Positions 41,677-49,920 of a stretch of DNA of 64,000 bases are shown piece after piece. The stretch spans positions 1 to 64,000 of the forward strand of contig CAWJXV010000007.1 in NCBI GenBank assembly GCA_963846915.1, read 5' to 3'. The stretch's first letter is position 1; every line of letters starts with the position of its first letter. Origin of the DNA: PALSA-612 sp963846915. GTDB taxonomy: Bacteria; Actinomycetota; Thermoleophilia; Gaiellales; Gaiellaceae. The position numbers and the translations under genes were made by a program. The notes beneath the pieces are model-generated. The model saw only the letters and a list, made by a program, of their open reading frames with translations, ran no database searches and was not told the origin of the DNA.

Positions 41677-42735
41677 TCAGCCGAGGAGTGCCGTCAGCGC
41701 CGCGTCGACGTCGTCGTCCGTGTTGTAGAGGTGAAACGAGGCGCGCAGCGAGCCCGCGCGCACCGCAGCGAGGATGCCCGCGGCGGCGAGCTTGTCCGCG
41801 GCGCCGGGTACGTCGGTCGAGACGATCGCCGAGTCCGACGGCTCGAGGCCGAGGCCGACCCGGAAGCGGTTCGCGAGCCCGACATTGTGATCGCACACGG
41901 CGTCGACTCCGACCGCCAGCAGTGTCTCGAGCGCCGGTGCCGTCGCCACCCAGTTGAACCACGCCGGCGACGTGTCGAGGCGGCGCGCCGTGCCGGCGAC
42001 TCGGAGCGGACGGCCGTAGTACGAGGAGTAGATGTCGTCGCCGGCGTACCAGCCGGCGAGCAGCGGCTCGGTTCGGTCTCGCAGCCGTTCGGACGCGGTC
42101 ATGAACGCCGTGCCCCGAGGCGACATCAGCCACTTGTAGTTGGCGCAGACGAGGGCGTCGAACCGGGAAGCGTCGATCGGCAGCCAGCCACAGGCCTGCG
42201 TCGCGTCGACGACCGTCAGCGCCTCGTTCGCCGCCGCAGCTCGCAGCACTGCGTCGACGTCCGCCACTGCGCCGTTCGAGGACTGCACGGCACTGAACGC
42301 GACCACGTCCGTGAGTTCGTCGACCGCGTCCGCCAGGCGCTCGAGCGGCACGGTGACGACGTCGAGGCGCTGCTCGTGGACGAGAAACGGGAAGAGGAGC
42401 GACGAGAAGTCGTTGTCGGGCACGACCACGCGGGCGCCGTCCGGCACGGACGCGGCGAGGACGCCGACGAACGACGAGACGGTCGAGCCGGCGGCCACGC
42501 GCTCGGCCGGAACGCCGACGAGGCGCGCGAACGCCCCCCGGGCCAGGTCGGTCGCCTCGTTCCAGTGTTCCCAGCTCGTCCGGCCGTGCCGCCACTCGTC
42601 CAGCGCCGACTGCAGCGCGTCCCAGGCCGGACGCGGCGGCAGCCCGTAGCTCGACGTGTTCAGGTACGGCCGCTCGGGTGCCCAGAAACCCCGGGCCTCG
42701 GCGATCGAGAGCGAGCGCTCGGCAAGCGTTGCCAC
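41677..42735 (-). CDS. Class V aminotransferase-fold PLP enzyme
   Basis: PLP-dependent enzyme of 352 aa. The cofactor lysine is in CANYKWLMSPRGTAFM; TVVDATQACGWLPID holds the PLP-binding Asp. The motif set resembles isopenicillin-N epimerase, kynureninase and cysteine-desulfurase-like proteins; no specific reaction can be assigned. GTG 42735 keeps the gene clear of the divergent VanW gene; an earlier start at 42849 would overlap it. Confidence 0.85.
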   Translation of the reverse strand: MATLAERSLSIAEARGFWAPERPYLNTSSYGLPPRPAWDALQSALDEWRHGRTSWEHWNEATDLARGAFARLVGVPAERVAAGSTVSSFVGVLAASVPDGARVVVPDNDFSSLLFPFLVHEQRLDVVTVPLERLADAVDELTDVVAFSAVQSSNGAVADVDAVLRAAAANEALTVVDATQACGWLPIDASRFDALVCANYKWLMSPRGTAFMTASERLRDRTEPLLAGWYAGDDIYSSYYGRPLRVAGTARRLDTSPAWFNWVATAPALETLLAVGVDAVCDHNVGLANRFRVGLGLEPSDSAIVSTDVPGAADKLAAAGILAAVRAGSLRASFHLYNTDDDVDAALTALLG

Positions 42736-42772
42736 CCCGGGATCATCGCGGAAAGCCCGAAGGGGCGCTCGA

Positions 42773-42778
42773 TAGAAT
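42773..42778 (+). promoter_or_regulatory. -10 box of the VanW gene, leaderless type
   Basis: TAGAAT ends 8 nt before GTG 42787. Confidence 0.5.
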
Positions 42779-42786
42779 GATCGCCC

Positions 42787-44670
42787 GTGCAGGCGGAGAT
42801 CGCGCACAAGGACGCCCAGCTGTCGCGAGCCATGAGGCGCCGGCGGCAAGCCAGAAACCGCACGATCAGGCGGCTGGTCGGGGCTGTGCTCGTCTTACTC
42901 ATCCTCGCCTTCTTCGTCGTCGGCGAGGTCTACGCGGGCTCGCCCAGCACGCTCTCGGACGGGACGACGATCGCGGGGGTCGACGTCGGAGGCATGACGA
43001 CGAAGGAGGCCGTCGGCGCGCTCGATCAGAAAGGGGCGTCGCTCGCGAACGTGCCGGTGGCGATTCACGTCGCGGGGCACACGTTCCGGCTGCGCCAGAG
43101 CGACCTCGGCATCAGCGTCGACTGGTCGCGAGCGGTCGCGTCGGCCCAGTCGAGCGGCGATGGGTTCGGCCCGATCCGCGGCTTCCGCCGGCTGTACCAG
43201 CAGCTGTTCGGGGTCTCGGTCGCGCCGGTCGCCGACGCTCAGGGTCGCGCGCTCGACCACGCGCTCGACCGGATCGCAGGTTCGGTCGGGCGGTTGCCCA
43301 AGAACGCCGCGATCGTGCTCCACGGGCTTCATCCCGTGGTCGTCGAGGGCAGCACGGGAATCTCGATCGACCGGACCGAGGCGAGAAAGCAGCTCCTCCT
43401 GCGCTTCGCAGCCCTCAGCCGTGCGCCGCTCGTGCTGCCGCTCTCGCCGCAGCCGCCTCAGGTGACGACTGCGATGCTGACGAGCTCGCTCGCAAAGGTG
43501 CAGACAGCGCTCTCGGCGCCGGTCGTGCTCAGGAGTGGCGAGTCGACCCTACGGATCGGTCGCTGGCAGCTCGCCGGCATGCTGCGCCTCCCGGGCAGCC
43601 GGTCGGAGTCGATCTCGTTCGGCGGGAAGCGGGCGGACGCGTTCATCGCGCAGCTCCAGCGGGCGCTCAACCGGGCGCCGAAGGACGCGACGTTTGCCGT
43701 CTCCGGTCGGACGGTCCGGATCGTCCCCGACCTGCCCGGCCGGGCGCTCGACGCGGCCGCGACGGCGAGCAACATCGTCAAGGCGGCGCTCTCCCCGACC
43801 GGCCGGACGGCGCTCGTCGTCGTGTCGACCTCGCCCGCCAAGCGCACGTCGAAGGACGCGCAGGCGCTGGGCATCAAGGAGCTTGTCTCCACGTACACGA
43901 CCGAGTTCGGCGGCGTGCCGAACCGCATCCACAACGTCGAGCTCGTCTCACATCTGATCGACGGGACGATGATCGCACCCGGTGCGACCTTTTCCTTCAA
44001 CGGCACGACCGGCGACCGGAACGCGTCGAAGGGATTTCTCGAGGCGCCGGTGATCATCAACGGTGAGCTGACGACCGGGCTCGGCGGGGGTGTCTGCCAG
44101 GTCTCGACGACGGTCTTCAACGCAGCGTACGAGGCGGGTCTCGACATCACGGCCCGGACGAATCACGCCCTCTACATCAGCCACTACCCGCAGGGGCGAG
44201 ATGCGACGGTCGACTACCCGGACGTCGACCTCAAGTTCGTGAACGACACGAAGGCGTGGTTGCTCCTGCGCACATTCGTCTCGTCCTACTCGCTGACCGT
44301 GAACCTGTACGGCACGAGCCCCCACCGGCGCGTCGTGAGCGAGACCGCGCCGCTCGTCTCAACCGGGAATCCGCCGACGGAATGGGTGAAGGACCCGACG
44401 CTGGCGAAGGGGGCGAAGGTGACCGTGGAGTCGGGGTCGTCGCCGCTAGCGACCTCGGTGCACCGCAAGGTCTACTCCGCCTACGGGAAGCTGATCTACG
44501 ACAACGTCTGGTACTCGCATTACGACGGCGAGAAGCGCGTGATCCACATCGGCACAAAGCCTGCTCCGAAGGCCGGGCCGACGGGAGCGACCGGCCCGAC
44601 GGGTGCCACCGGCCCGACCGGCGGGGCAGGCCCGACCGGTGCTGTCGGCCCGAGCGGGCCGACGCACTGA
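42787..44670 (+). CDS. VanW-family cell-envelope protein with collagen-like tail
   Basis: A 627-aa protein. A basic N terminus and one membrane segment (LVGAVLVLLILAFFVVGEVY, about 30-50) place the rest outside the cell. Two peptidoglycan-binding-4/YoaR-like regions (about 60-360) precede a VanW domain with FSFNGTTGDRNASKGFLEAP and GGGVCQVSTTVFNAAYEAGL. A G5-like segment follows. The end is a collagen-like Gly-x-y stretch (GPTGATGPTGATGPTG, about 597-625). VanW was named from vancomycin-resistance clusters, but its biochemical role is unknown. The collagen-like tail could form a triple helix or act as a surface spacer. Confidence 0.88.
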   Translation: MQAEIAHKDAQLSRAMRRRRQARNRTIRRLVGAVLVLLILAFFVVGEVYAGSPSTLSDGTTIAGVDVGGMTTKEAVGALDQKGASLANVPVAIHVAGHTFRLRQSDLGISVDWSRAVASAQSSGDGFGPIRGFRRLYQQLFGVSVAPVADAQGRALDHALDRIAGSVGRLPKNAAIVLHGLHPVVVEGSTGISIDRTEARKQLLLRFAALSRAPLVLPLSPQPPQVTTAMLTSSLAKVQTALSAPVVLRSGESTLRIGRWQLAGMLRLPGSRSESISFGGKRADAFIAQLQRALNRAPKDATFAVSGRTVRIVPDLPGRALDAAATASNIVKAALSPTGRTALVVVSTSPAKRTSKDAQALGIKELVSTYTTEFGGVPNRIHNVELVSHLIDGTMIAPGATFSFNGTTGDRNASKGFLEAPVIINGELTTGLGGGVCQVSTTVFNAAYEAGLDITARTNHALYISHYPQGRDATVDYPDVDLKFVNDTKAWLLLRTFVSSYSLTVNLYGTSPHRRVVSETAPLVSTGNPPTEWVKDPTLAKGAKVTVESGSSPLATSVHRKVYSAYGKLIYDNVWYSHYDGEKRVIHIGTKPAPKAGPTGATGPTGATGPTGGAGPTGAVGPSGPTH

Positions 44671-44676
44671 CGCCCG

Positions 44677-45123
44677 CTACGGCGCGGTCTGCGTCTGCGC
44701 CTCGGCCTGCTCGATCGCCTCGCGCAGCCAGTCCGGCAGGCGGGTGGGGCGGAGCGAGTCGTGGTCCACCGTCGCGTGCAGCGTCCACCCGTCCGCGACG
44801 GCCTCGGTGCCCGTGTCGGTGACGCGCTCGATCAGATAGTCGAAGCGGAAGCGTGCGCCGCGGAGATCGCCGCAACGGACGTTGATCCGCAGCCGGTCGT
44901 CGAAGAACACGGCTCCCAGATAGCTGACGTGGGCCTCGATCGTCAACGCCTCGATGCCGAGCTCCCGGATACGGTTGTACCCGCCCGTGAAGCGCGCCAG
45001 GTAGTCGACGCGCGCCACCTCGTACCACACGAGATAGGAGGCGTTGTGCGCGATGCCCTGCGCGTCCGTCTCGGCGAAGCGGACCGAGAGCTCGGTCGAG
45101 TGCGAGAACGTCTCGTCGGGCAC
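44677..45123 (-). CDS. 4-hydroxybenzoyl-CoA thioesterase-fold acyl-CoA thioesterase
   Basis: Hotdog-fold thioesterase of 148 aa. RFAETDAQGIAHNASYLVWY contains the catalytic Asp and the adjacent helix motif of the YbgC/4HBT family. YLGAVFFDDRLRINVRCG is the central strand-turn region. The start is GTG 45123. Substrate is likely an acyl-CoA; chain length cannot be predicted. Confidence 0.88.
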   Translation of the reverse strand: MPDETFSHSTELSVRFAETDAQGIAHNASYLVWYEVARVDYLARFTGGYNRIRELGIEALTIEAHVSYLGAVFFDDRLRINVRCGDLRGARFRFDYLIERVTDTGTEAVADGWTLHATVDHDSLRPTRLPDWLREAIEQAEAQTQTAP

Positions 45124-45131
45124 GGGCGACA

Positions 45132-45137
45132 ACTCTA
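45132..45137 (-). promoter_or_regulatory. -10 box of the thioesterase gene, leaderless type
   Basis: Minus strand TAGAGT ends 8 nt before GTG 45123. It directly touches repeat array f, which covers the -35 region. Confidence 0.5.
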
Positions 45138-45181
45138 GTGCCAGGCACGTGCCGGGTTGGTGCCAGGCGCGTGCCTGGCAC
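45138..45181 (+). repeat. REP-like palindromic array f (4 units)
   Basis: GTGCCAGGCAC, GTGCCGGGTTG, GTGCCAGGCGC, GTGCCTGGCAC. It fills the divergent promoter region between the thioesterase and sirtuin genes and lies over the -35 positions of both. Confidence 0.85.
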
Positions 45182-45189
45182 CGGGGCTG

Positions 45190-45195
45190 TACAAA
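45190..45195 (+). promoter_or_regulatory. -10 box of the sirtuin gene, leaderless type
   Basis: TACAAA ends 6 nt before GTG 45202. It begins 8 nt after array f. Confidence 0.45.
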
Positions 45196-45201
45196 TCGGC
45201 C

Positions 45202-45954
45202 GTGTCCGTCGAGCGACTCGCCGCGCTGATCCTCGAACGGCAGCCGTGCGTGGTGCTCACCGGCGCCGGCGTGAGCACGGAGAGCGGCATTCCCGACTTT
45301 CGCTCGCCCGGCGGGATCTGGGCCTGCTACGACCCGATGGAGTACGCGACGATCGACGCGTTCCGCCGCGACCCGGTCAAGGTCTGGGAGTTCTACGGAC
45401 AGCGTCTCGAGATGCTCCGCACGGCGCAGCCGAATGCCGCGCACGAGGCGCTGGCCGGGCTCGAGCGCGACGGGCTCGTGCGGGCGATCGTGACGCAGAA
45501 CGTCGACCGGCTCCACGAGCTGGCCGGCTCCCGGGACGTGGTCGAGGTGCACGGCTCGATCCGCACGGCAAGCTGCCTCTCCTGTGGGGCGAAGGCGACG
45601 TTCGAGGAGGTCCTGCGCCGGCTCGAGAACGCGCCCGCCCCGCGGTGTGCGGCCTGTGGCAGCGTGTTGAAGCCGGACGTGGTCATGTTCGGCGAGCTGC
45701 TGCCGACCACTGCCCTCGACCGCGCCGTGGAGCTCGCGGGCGCGGCGCGTCTGCTCCTCGTCGTCGGCTCCTCGCTCGCCGTCTACCCGGTGGCCGCTCT
45801 GCCGGAGACGACGCTGCGCGCCGGAGGAGCCGTCGCGATCGTCAATGCCGAGCCGACGCCGTTCGACGACGAGGCGGCCGTGGTGATCCACGCGCCCGCC
45901 GGAGAAACGCTCTCTGCGGTACGACGGCAGGTCGCAGCGCTGCCCGGCGCCTGA
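45202..45954 (+). CDS. cobB: NAD-dependent protein deacylase (sirtuin)
   Basis: Sir2-family enzyme of 250 aa. NAD-binding motifs VLTGAGVSTESGIPDFRS and TQNVDRLHELAG, catalytic His in EVHGSI, and a four-cysteine zinc module (CLSCGAK, CAACGS) are intact. FGELLPTTALDRA and VVGSSLAVYPVAALP follow. Upstream starts at 45157 would read through the repeat array and are less likely than GTG 45202. Confidence 0.93.
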   Translation: MSVERLAALILERQPCVVLTGAGVSTESGIPDFRSPGGIWACYDPMEYATIDAFRRDPVKVWEFYGQRLEMLRTAQPNAAHEALAGLERDGLVRAIVTQNVDRLHELAGSRDVVEVHGSIRTASCLSCGAKATFEEVLRRLENAPAPRCAACGSVLKPDVVMFGELLPTTALDRAVELAGAARLLLVVGSSLAVYPVAALPETTLRAGGAVAIVNAEPTPFDDEAAVVIHAPAGETLSAVRRQVAALPGA

Positions 45955-45962
45955 CCGGCACG

Positions 45963-45984
45963 GTGCCAGGCACGTGCCTGGCAC
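45963..45984 (+). repeat. REP-like palindromic array g (2 units)
   Basis: Perfect pair GTGCCAGGCAC and GTGCCTGGCAC, 8 nt after the sirtuin stop and 22 nt before the -10 box of the next gene. Confidence 0.88.
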
Positions 45985-46006
45985 CGCGTGCGGGCACCGC
46001 GCGAGT

Positions 46007-46012
46007 TATCGT
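46007..46012 (+). promoter_or_regulatory. -10 box of the 109-aa hypothetical gene, leaderless type
   Basis: TATCGT ends 6 nt before ATG 46019. Confidence 0.45.
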
Positions 46013-46018
46013 CCCGGA

Positions 46019-46348
46019 ATGGCACGTTCGCGAAAGACACAGCAGAAGGACGTTGTAACGCGGCTCAGCGACAAGGGCGAGGACGCGCTGCAGCGGATCG
46101 GCGACCTCCCGGGCGGAAAGCTGATGCTCAAAGCGATGGCCGATGTTCGCGGGGGAATCGACGAGCTCACCACCAAGCTCCGGCGGATCGACCCGCTCGA
46201 GCGCCGCGTGGCCTCGATCGAGAAGCGGCTCGACTCGCTGGAAGGGCCGAAGGCCAAGACGACCGCGAGCAAGCGTACGTCGACGGCGCGCAAGCCTGCC
46301 ACGCGCGCCAAGCCGAAGCCCAAGGCGAGCTCGAACGGCGGCTCCTAG
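46019..46348 (+). CDS. Hypothetical coiled-coil protein with Lys-rich tail
   Basis: A 109-aa protein not assigned to a family. Residues about 10-80 are helical with heptad character (DELTTKLRRIDPLERRVASI, EKRLDSLEG). The last 25 residues or so are Lys/Ala/Thr/Pro-rich, like histone-like DNA-binding tails (KRTSTARKPATRAKPKPKAS). A nucleoid or polymer-granule association is possible but unproven. Its stop shares CTAG with the convergent lipid kinase gene. Confidence 0.7.
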   Translation: MARSRKTQQKDVVTRLSDKGEDALQRIGDLPGGKLMLKAMADVRGGIDELTTKLRRIDPLERRVASIEKRLDSLEGPKAKTTASKRTSTARKPATRAKPKPKASSNGGS

Positions 46349-47262
46349 GCCGGCACTCGAAGCCGAAGCGCACCCGGAACGACGTCGAACTGCACCGGCG
46401 TCGTTCCGGGCTGCTCGCCGTCGAGCTCGACCGGCAGCGGCTCCGCGGCTTCGACCGTGACCGACGCGCCGCGCAGGAGCTCGGCGCGTGGATGCGGCAG
46501 GTGCGTCCCGCGATAGATCTTCGGCATCGTCAGCGCCAGGTCGAGCTTGCTCACGTCGCCGATCAGGAGGACATCGAGCAGGCCGTCGTCCGGCTCCGCC
46601 TCCGGGGCGATCTTCATCCCGCCGGCGAGATAGCGGCAGTTGGCGACGATCACGTCGAACATCGGGCCCGAGCGCACCTCTCCGTCGACCGTGACGTTCA
46701 CCACGGCGTTCCGCCAGCCGGCGAAGACGACGACGGTCGACCAGAGGTACGCGACCTTGCCGCCGAAGGGCGCCTTCGTTGTTTCGTTCGTCCGCTTCGC
46801 GACCGCCCCGCTCATGCCGGCGCTGGCGATGTTGGCGAAGTAGGACTCGCGGGGCTCGCCGTCCGGGGCGCGGTAGGAAGCCCGGCCGAGGTCGATCGTC
46901 CGCGATTTGCCCTGGAGTGCGACGCTCACCGCATCCTCGAGCTTCGACGCGATGCCGAACGTGCGGACGAAGTCGCCGCCGGTTCCACGCGGGATGATCG
47001 CGAGCTCGGCGCCCTCCGCGCCGACGAGCCCGTTCGCGACCTCGTTGACGGTCCCGTCGCCTCCGACCGCGACGAGCAGCGTCGCGCCGGCCTCGACCGC
47101 CGATCGCGCGAGCTCCCGGAGGTGTCCCGGCTCATCCGAGAAGAGCGCGTCGCCGGAGAGCCCGAGCGCGGCGGCGCGGCGCGCGAGCTCGGGCCAGCCG
47201 CGGCCGGTGGCGCCGCCCGCAGACGCGGGGTTGACGAGAAAGACGGTCCGGGCGCCGCTAAT
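46345..47262 (-). CDS. Diacylglycerol kinase-family lipid kinase, non-canonical start
   Basis: About 305 aa. The catalytic GGDGT motif (VAVGGDGTVNEVANGL) and the second nucleotide-site motif (IIPRGTGGDFVRTFG) are in frame, as is YLAGGMKIAPEAEPDDGLLD in the C-terminal beta domain. The N terminus reads RTVFLVNPASAGGATGRGWP, the usual family start. No ATG, GTG or TTG exists upstream of these motifs; the first, GTG 46929, would cut the catalytic domain off. ATT 47262, overlapping the TAG of the upstream deoD-like gene, is the best candidate start. Confidence 0.85.
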   Translation of the reverse strand: MSGARTVFLVNPASAGGATGRGWPELARRAAALGLSGDALFSDEPGHLRELARSAVEAGATLLVAVGGDGTVNEVANGLVGAEGAELAIIPRGTGGDFVRTFGIASKLEDAVSVALQGKSRTIDLGRASYRAPDGEPRESYFANIASAGMSGAVAKRTNETTKAPFGGKVAYLWSTVVVFAGWRNAVVNVTVDGEVRSGPMFDVIVANCRYLAGGMKIAPEAEPDDGLLDVLLIGDVSKLDLALTMPKIYRGTHLPHPRAELLRGASVTVEAAEPLPVELDGEQPGTTPVQFDVVPGALRLRVPA

Positions 47263-47974
47263 GCTGCTCGTCCGCGGTGACGGTGTGGAGCGCGAGCTCG
47301 GTCATCTGGTCGACCGCCGCCCGCATCTCCTCGTCCGAGATCCGGATGAACTCACCCTCGATCACCACGTCCGAGACGGTGAGCAGGCAGCCCGTCTTGA
47401 TCTTCCGCAGCGCGCCGAGGGTGAAGAGAATCGACGCCTCCATCTCGACCGCGAGTACGCCGCGCTCCGACCAGCGCTGGTACTGGCCGCTGTCCGGGTT
47501 GTAGAAGATGTCGCTCGAGACGATCGGGCCGACCCGCACCGGCCTGCCGAGCTCCTTGGCGGCATGCACGGCGCCGTGGACGAGCTCCCAGTCGGCGGTC
47601 GGCACGTGCGGCTCGCCGATCAGATGCCGCGCCGTCGCGTCGGCCGGGACCGCCGTCAGCGCCACGATCAGATCGCCGAGCTTCATGTCGGCCTGCAGAC
47701 CGCCGCACGTCCCGACGCGGAGGATGCGCTTGACGCCGAGCATGACGAGCTCCTCGATCACGATTCCGGCCGACGGGCAGCCCATGCCGCTCGACTGCAC
47801 CGACACCGGCTTGCCGTGGAACGTGCCCGTGTAACCGAGCATCCCGCGCTCGCCGTTCACCTGCCTCGCGGTGTCGAGGAAGGTGTCCGCGATGTACTTG
47901 GCGCGCAGCGGGTCGCCTGGGAGCAGGCAGGCGTCGGCGTAGTCGCCCGGCTCGGCGCGAAGGTGGATCGGCAT
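47258..47974 (-). CDS. deoD: Purine nucleoside phosphorylase, DeoD type
   Basis: Hexameric phosphorylase of 238 aa cleaving purine (deoxy)nucleosides. Phosphate and base-site motifs are LLPGDPLRAKYIADTFLD, SSGMGCPSAGIVIEELV, VGTCGGLQ and the VEMEASILFTLGA segment with the 2'-OH-binding Glu. ATG 47974 lies 8 nt after TAGGCT. The stop overlaps the proposed start of the lipid kinase gene. Confidence 0.92.
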   Translation of the reverse strand: MPIHLRAEPGDYADACLLPGDPLRAKYIADTFLDTARQVNGERGMLGYTGTFHGKPVSVQSSGMGCPSAGIVIEELVMLGVKRILRVGTCGGLQADMKLGDLIVALTAVPADATARHLIGEPHVPTADWELVHGAVHAAKELGRPVRVGPIVSSDIFYNPDSGQYQRWSERGVLAVEMEASILFTLGALRKIKTGCLLTVSDVVIEGEFIRISDEEMRAAVDQMTELALHTVTADEQH

Positions 47975-47982
47975 GGGGCCGA

Positions 47983-47988
47983 AGCCTA
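47983..47988 (-). promoter_or_regulatory. -10 box of deoD, leaderless type
   Basis: Minus strand TAGGCT ends 8 nt before ATG 47974. Confidence 0.45.
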
Positions 47989-48017
47989 CGGGTTTTTTGA
48001 TGCCGCGCCAGGCTCCT

Positions 48018-48023
48018 TAGAGT
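48018..48023 (+). promoter_or_regulatory. -10 box of the GNAT gene
   Basis: TAGAGT ends 10 nt before ATG 48034. Confidence 0.4.
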
Positions 48024-48033
48024 TGCGGGGGCG

Positions 48034-48816
48034 ATGGCTGCGTCGACCGTCATTCCCCGCCTCGAGACGATCCTCGACTACTGCTCCGAGGATCCGGTCG
48101 AACGGGTCTTCCTCGAGGACGTCGCGCGTCGTGGGCTGGGCCGCTTCAGCGCCGTCGAGGAGCGCGGGCGGATCGTGGCGCTCTGCCATGTGGGGGCGAA
48201 CGTCGTCCCTTCCGGCCGTGGCTGCGAGGCGTTCGCCGAGGTCACGTCGCGCAGTCGGGCTCGCATGCTGATCGGCGAGGAGGGATCGGTCGGAGAGCTA
48301 TGGGCCGCCGTCCGGCCGCGCATGCCGGCCCCGCGCGAGGATCGGCCCGGCCAGCCCGTCTACGTGATCGACGCGGCACCGGAGCCCGGTGAGACGCGTC
48401 TGCGCGAGGCGACCACGAGCGATCTCGACCTTCTCGTCCCGGCGTGCGCCCAAGCGCACTTCGAGGAGATCGGCATCGATCCATTGCGACGCGATCCGGA
48501 AGGGTTTCGATGGCGCACGCAGGCACAGATCGGCGAGGGCCGCTCGTGGATCTGGCTGGAGGGCGAGACGATCCTGTTCAAGGCCGAGGCTTCGGCATGG
48601 ACGCCGCACGCCGTGCAGTTGCAGCAGGTCTGGGTCGATCCCGCTGTTCGCGGCCGAGGCTATGGCAAGCGAGGCATGCGCGACCTGTGCCGCCGTTTGC
48701 TCGAGCGGACGCCGACCGTGTGCCTGTTCGTGCGTGCCGACAACCAGGCCGGGATCCGCACGTACGAGTCGATCGGAATGCGCAGGACGATCTCGTACCG
48801 CAGCCTGATCTTCTAG
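48034..48816 (+). CDS. GNAT acetyltransferase with N-terminal DUF4081-like domain
   Basis: A 260-aa two-part protein. The N-terminal half (DYCSEDPVERVFLEDVARRG, CHVGANVVPSG) resembles DUF4081 proteins of actinobacteria. The C-terminal half is a GNAT fold with the acetyl-CoA-binding loop VWVDPAVRGRGYGKRGM and ADNQAGIRTYESIGMRR. Substrate is unknown. The layout is reminiscent of MshD-like tandem proteins. Confidence 0.85.
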   Translation: MAASTVIPRLETILDYCSEDPVERVFLEDVARRGLGRFSAVEERGRIVALCHVGANVVPSGRGCEAFAEVTSRSRARMLIGEEGSVGELWAAVRPRMPAPREDRPGQPVYVIDAAPEPGETRLREATTSDLDLLVPACAQAHFEEIGIDPLRRDPEGFRWRTQAQIGEGRSWIWLEGETILFKAEASAWTPHAVQLQQVWVDPAVRGRGYGKRGMRDLCRRLLERTPTVCLFVRADNQAGIRTYESIGMRRTISYRSLIF

Positions 48817-48819
48817 CCG

Positions 48820-48864
48820 CAGCCGTGAGGCCTCGGGCCAATCCGGGCCTCCGGCTCACGGCTG
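48820..48864 (+). terminator. Hairpin after the GNAT gene
   Basis: Outer arms CAGCCGTGAG (48820-48829) and CTCACGGCTG (48855-48864) are perfectly complementary, and the 25-nt interior is GC-rich and can fold further. No T-tract follows. It begins 4 nt after the GNAT stop. Confidence 0.6.
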
Positions 48865-48921
48865 TAGCTCCGGCTCAGGACGCGGCCGCTCGTCCGTTAC
48901 GGACAACTCTGGCTTGCCACA

Positions 48922-49920
48922 ATGGACGAGATGGACGTCCGGGACCTGCGCGCGCGAGTCGAGCGGGACATCCGCCGGCTCGACCTGATCCCACGCGGCG
49001 GCGAGGTCACCTGCCTCGTCTCCGGCGGGGCGGACTCGACCTGCCTCTGGGACGCTCTCCGGGAGCTCGGCTACCGCGTGTCGGCGCTCCACGTGAACCA
49101 CGGGCTCCGCGGCGCGGAGTCGGACGGGGACGCGCGCTTCTGTCGCGAGACGCTGGGCGCGGAGGTGGTCGAGGCGCCGCCCGGCCACACCGAGGACGAG
49201 CTGCGCGCGGTCCGGTACGGCTACGCGACGGGCCGGCTCCGCGCGACCGGCCACACTGCCTCGGACCAGGTCGAGACCGTCCTCTACCGGCTCGTCTCGA
49301 GCGGCCGTGCCGGCACCGGCATCAAGCCGAAGCGCGAGGACGGCGTGGTGCGACCGCTGCTCGGCTTCTGGCGTGAGGAGACCGAGGCGTACTGCACCTC
49401 GGCGGGTCTCGCATACCGCGAGGACAGCTCGAATCGCGACACGAAACGCGGCCTGATCCGGACTCGGATCCTGCCCCTGCTGGAGGAGCTCGACCCCCGG
49501 GCGCGCGAGAACCTGCTCGCGCTCGCAGCGGCCGACGAGCCGCCCCGTCTGCCGCGGACGCTCGAGCGCACGCTCCACGAGCTGCTCGCGAGCGCGGACG
49601 GCACGAAGGAGGCACACCTCGGCTCCGGGATTCGTGCCGTCCGCGAGTACGAACGAGTGAGCCTCGAGCACGGTCCCGTCCGCTTCGGGCCCTGGACGAT
49701 CGCGTCCGACCGGCCGGGGCTCGAGGTGCGTGCCTGGCAGCCGGGCGACCGCCTCCAGGGTCGTAGCAAGAAGGTGCAGGACGTCTTCGTCGACGCCAAG
49801 GTGCCCCGTCGCGAGCGCACTACGTGGCCGCTCGTCGTCGAGGCGGGTGAAGTTGTTTGCGTGCCCGGAATCGTGGAGACTTCCGGTGTGGAGTGGGAGC
49901 GCGATGAGCACGCGCACTGA
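48922..49920 (+). CDS. tilS: tRNA(Ile)-lysidine synthetase
   Basis: Converts C34 of the CAU-anticodon tRNA-Ile to lysidine. 332 aa. The PP-loop is SGGADSTCLWDALRE (about 34-48). LHVNHGLRGAESDGD, TGHTASDQVETVLYRLVSSG and NRDTKRGLIRTRILPLLEEL are further motifs. A C-terminal substrate-binding segment (RAWQPGDRLQGRSKKVQDVF) is present. It overlaps hpt by 17 bp, the common tilS-hpt-ftsH order. Confidence 0.94.
   Translation: MDEMDVRDLRARVERDIRRLDLIPRGGEVTCLVSGGADSTCLWDALRELGYRVSALHVNHGLRGAESDGDARFCRETLGAEVVEAPPGHTEDELRAVRYGYATGRLRATGHTASDQVETVLYRLVSSGRAGTGIKPKREDGVVRPLLGFWREETEAYCTSAGLAYREDSSNRDTKRGLIRTRILPLLEELDPRARENLLALAAADEPPRLPRTLERTLHELLASADGTKEAHLGSGIRAVREYERVSLEHGPVRFGPWTIASDRPGLEVRAWQPGDRLQGRSKKVQDVFVDAKVPRRERTTWPLVVEAGEVVCVPGIVETSGVEWERDEHAH

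Noticed and set aside
37830..45984. Repeats resembling a CRISPR array
   Set aside because: Units are 11 bp, contiguous and palindromic, without spacers; arrays are dispersed and no cas genes are present.
49730..49740. GTGCCTGGCAG inside tilS as a tenth array
   Set aside because: A single imperfect unit inside a coding region; it encodes conserved residues (VRAWQPGDR region) and is a chance match.
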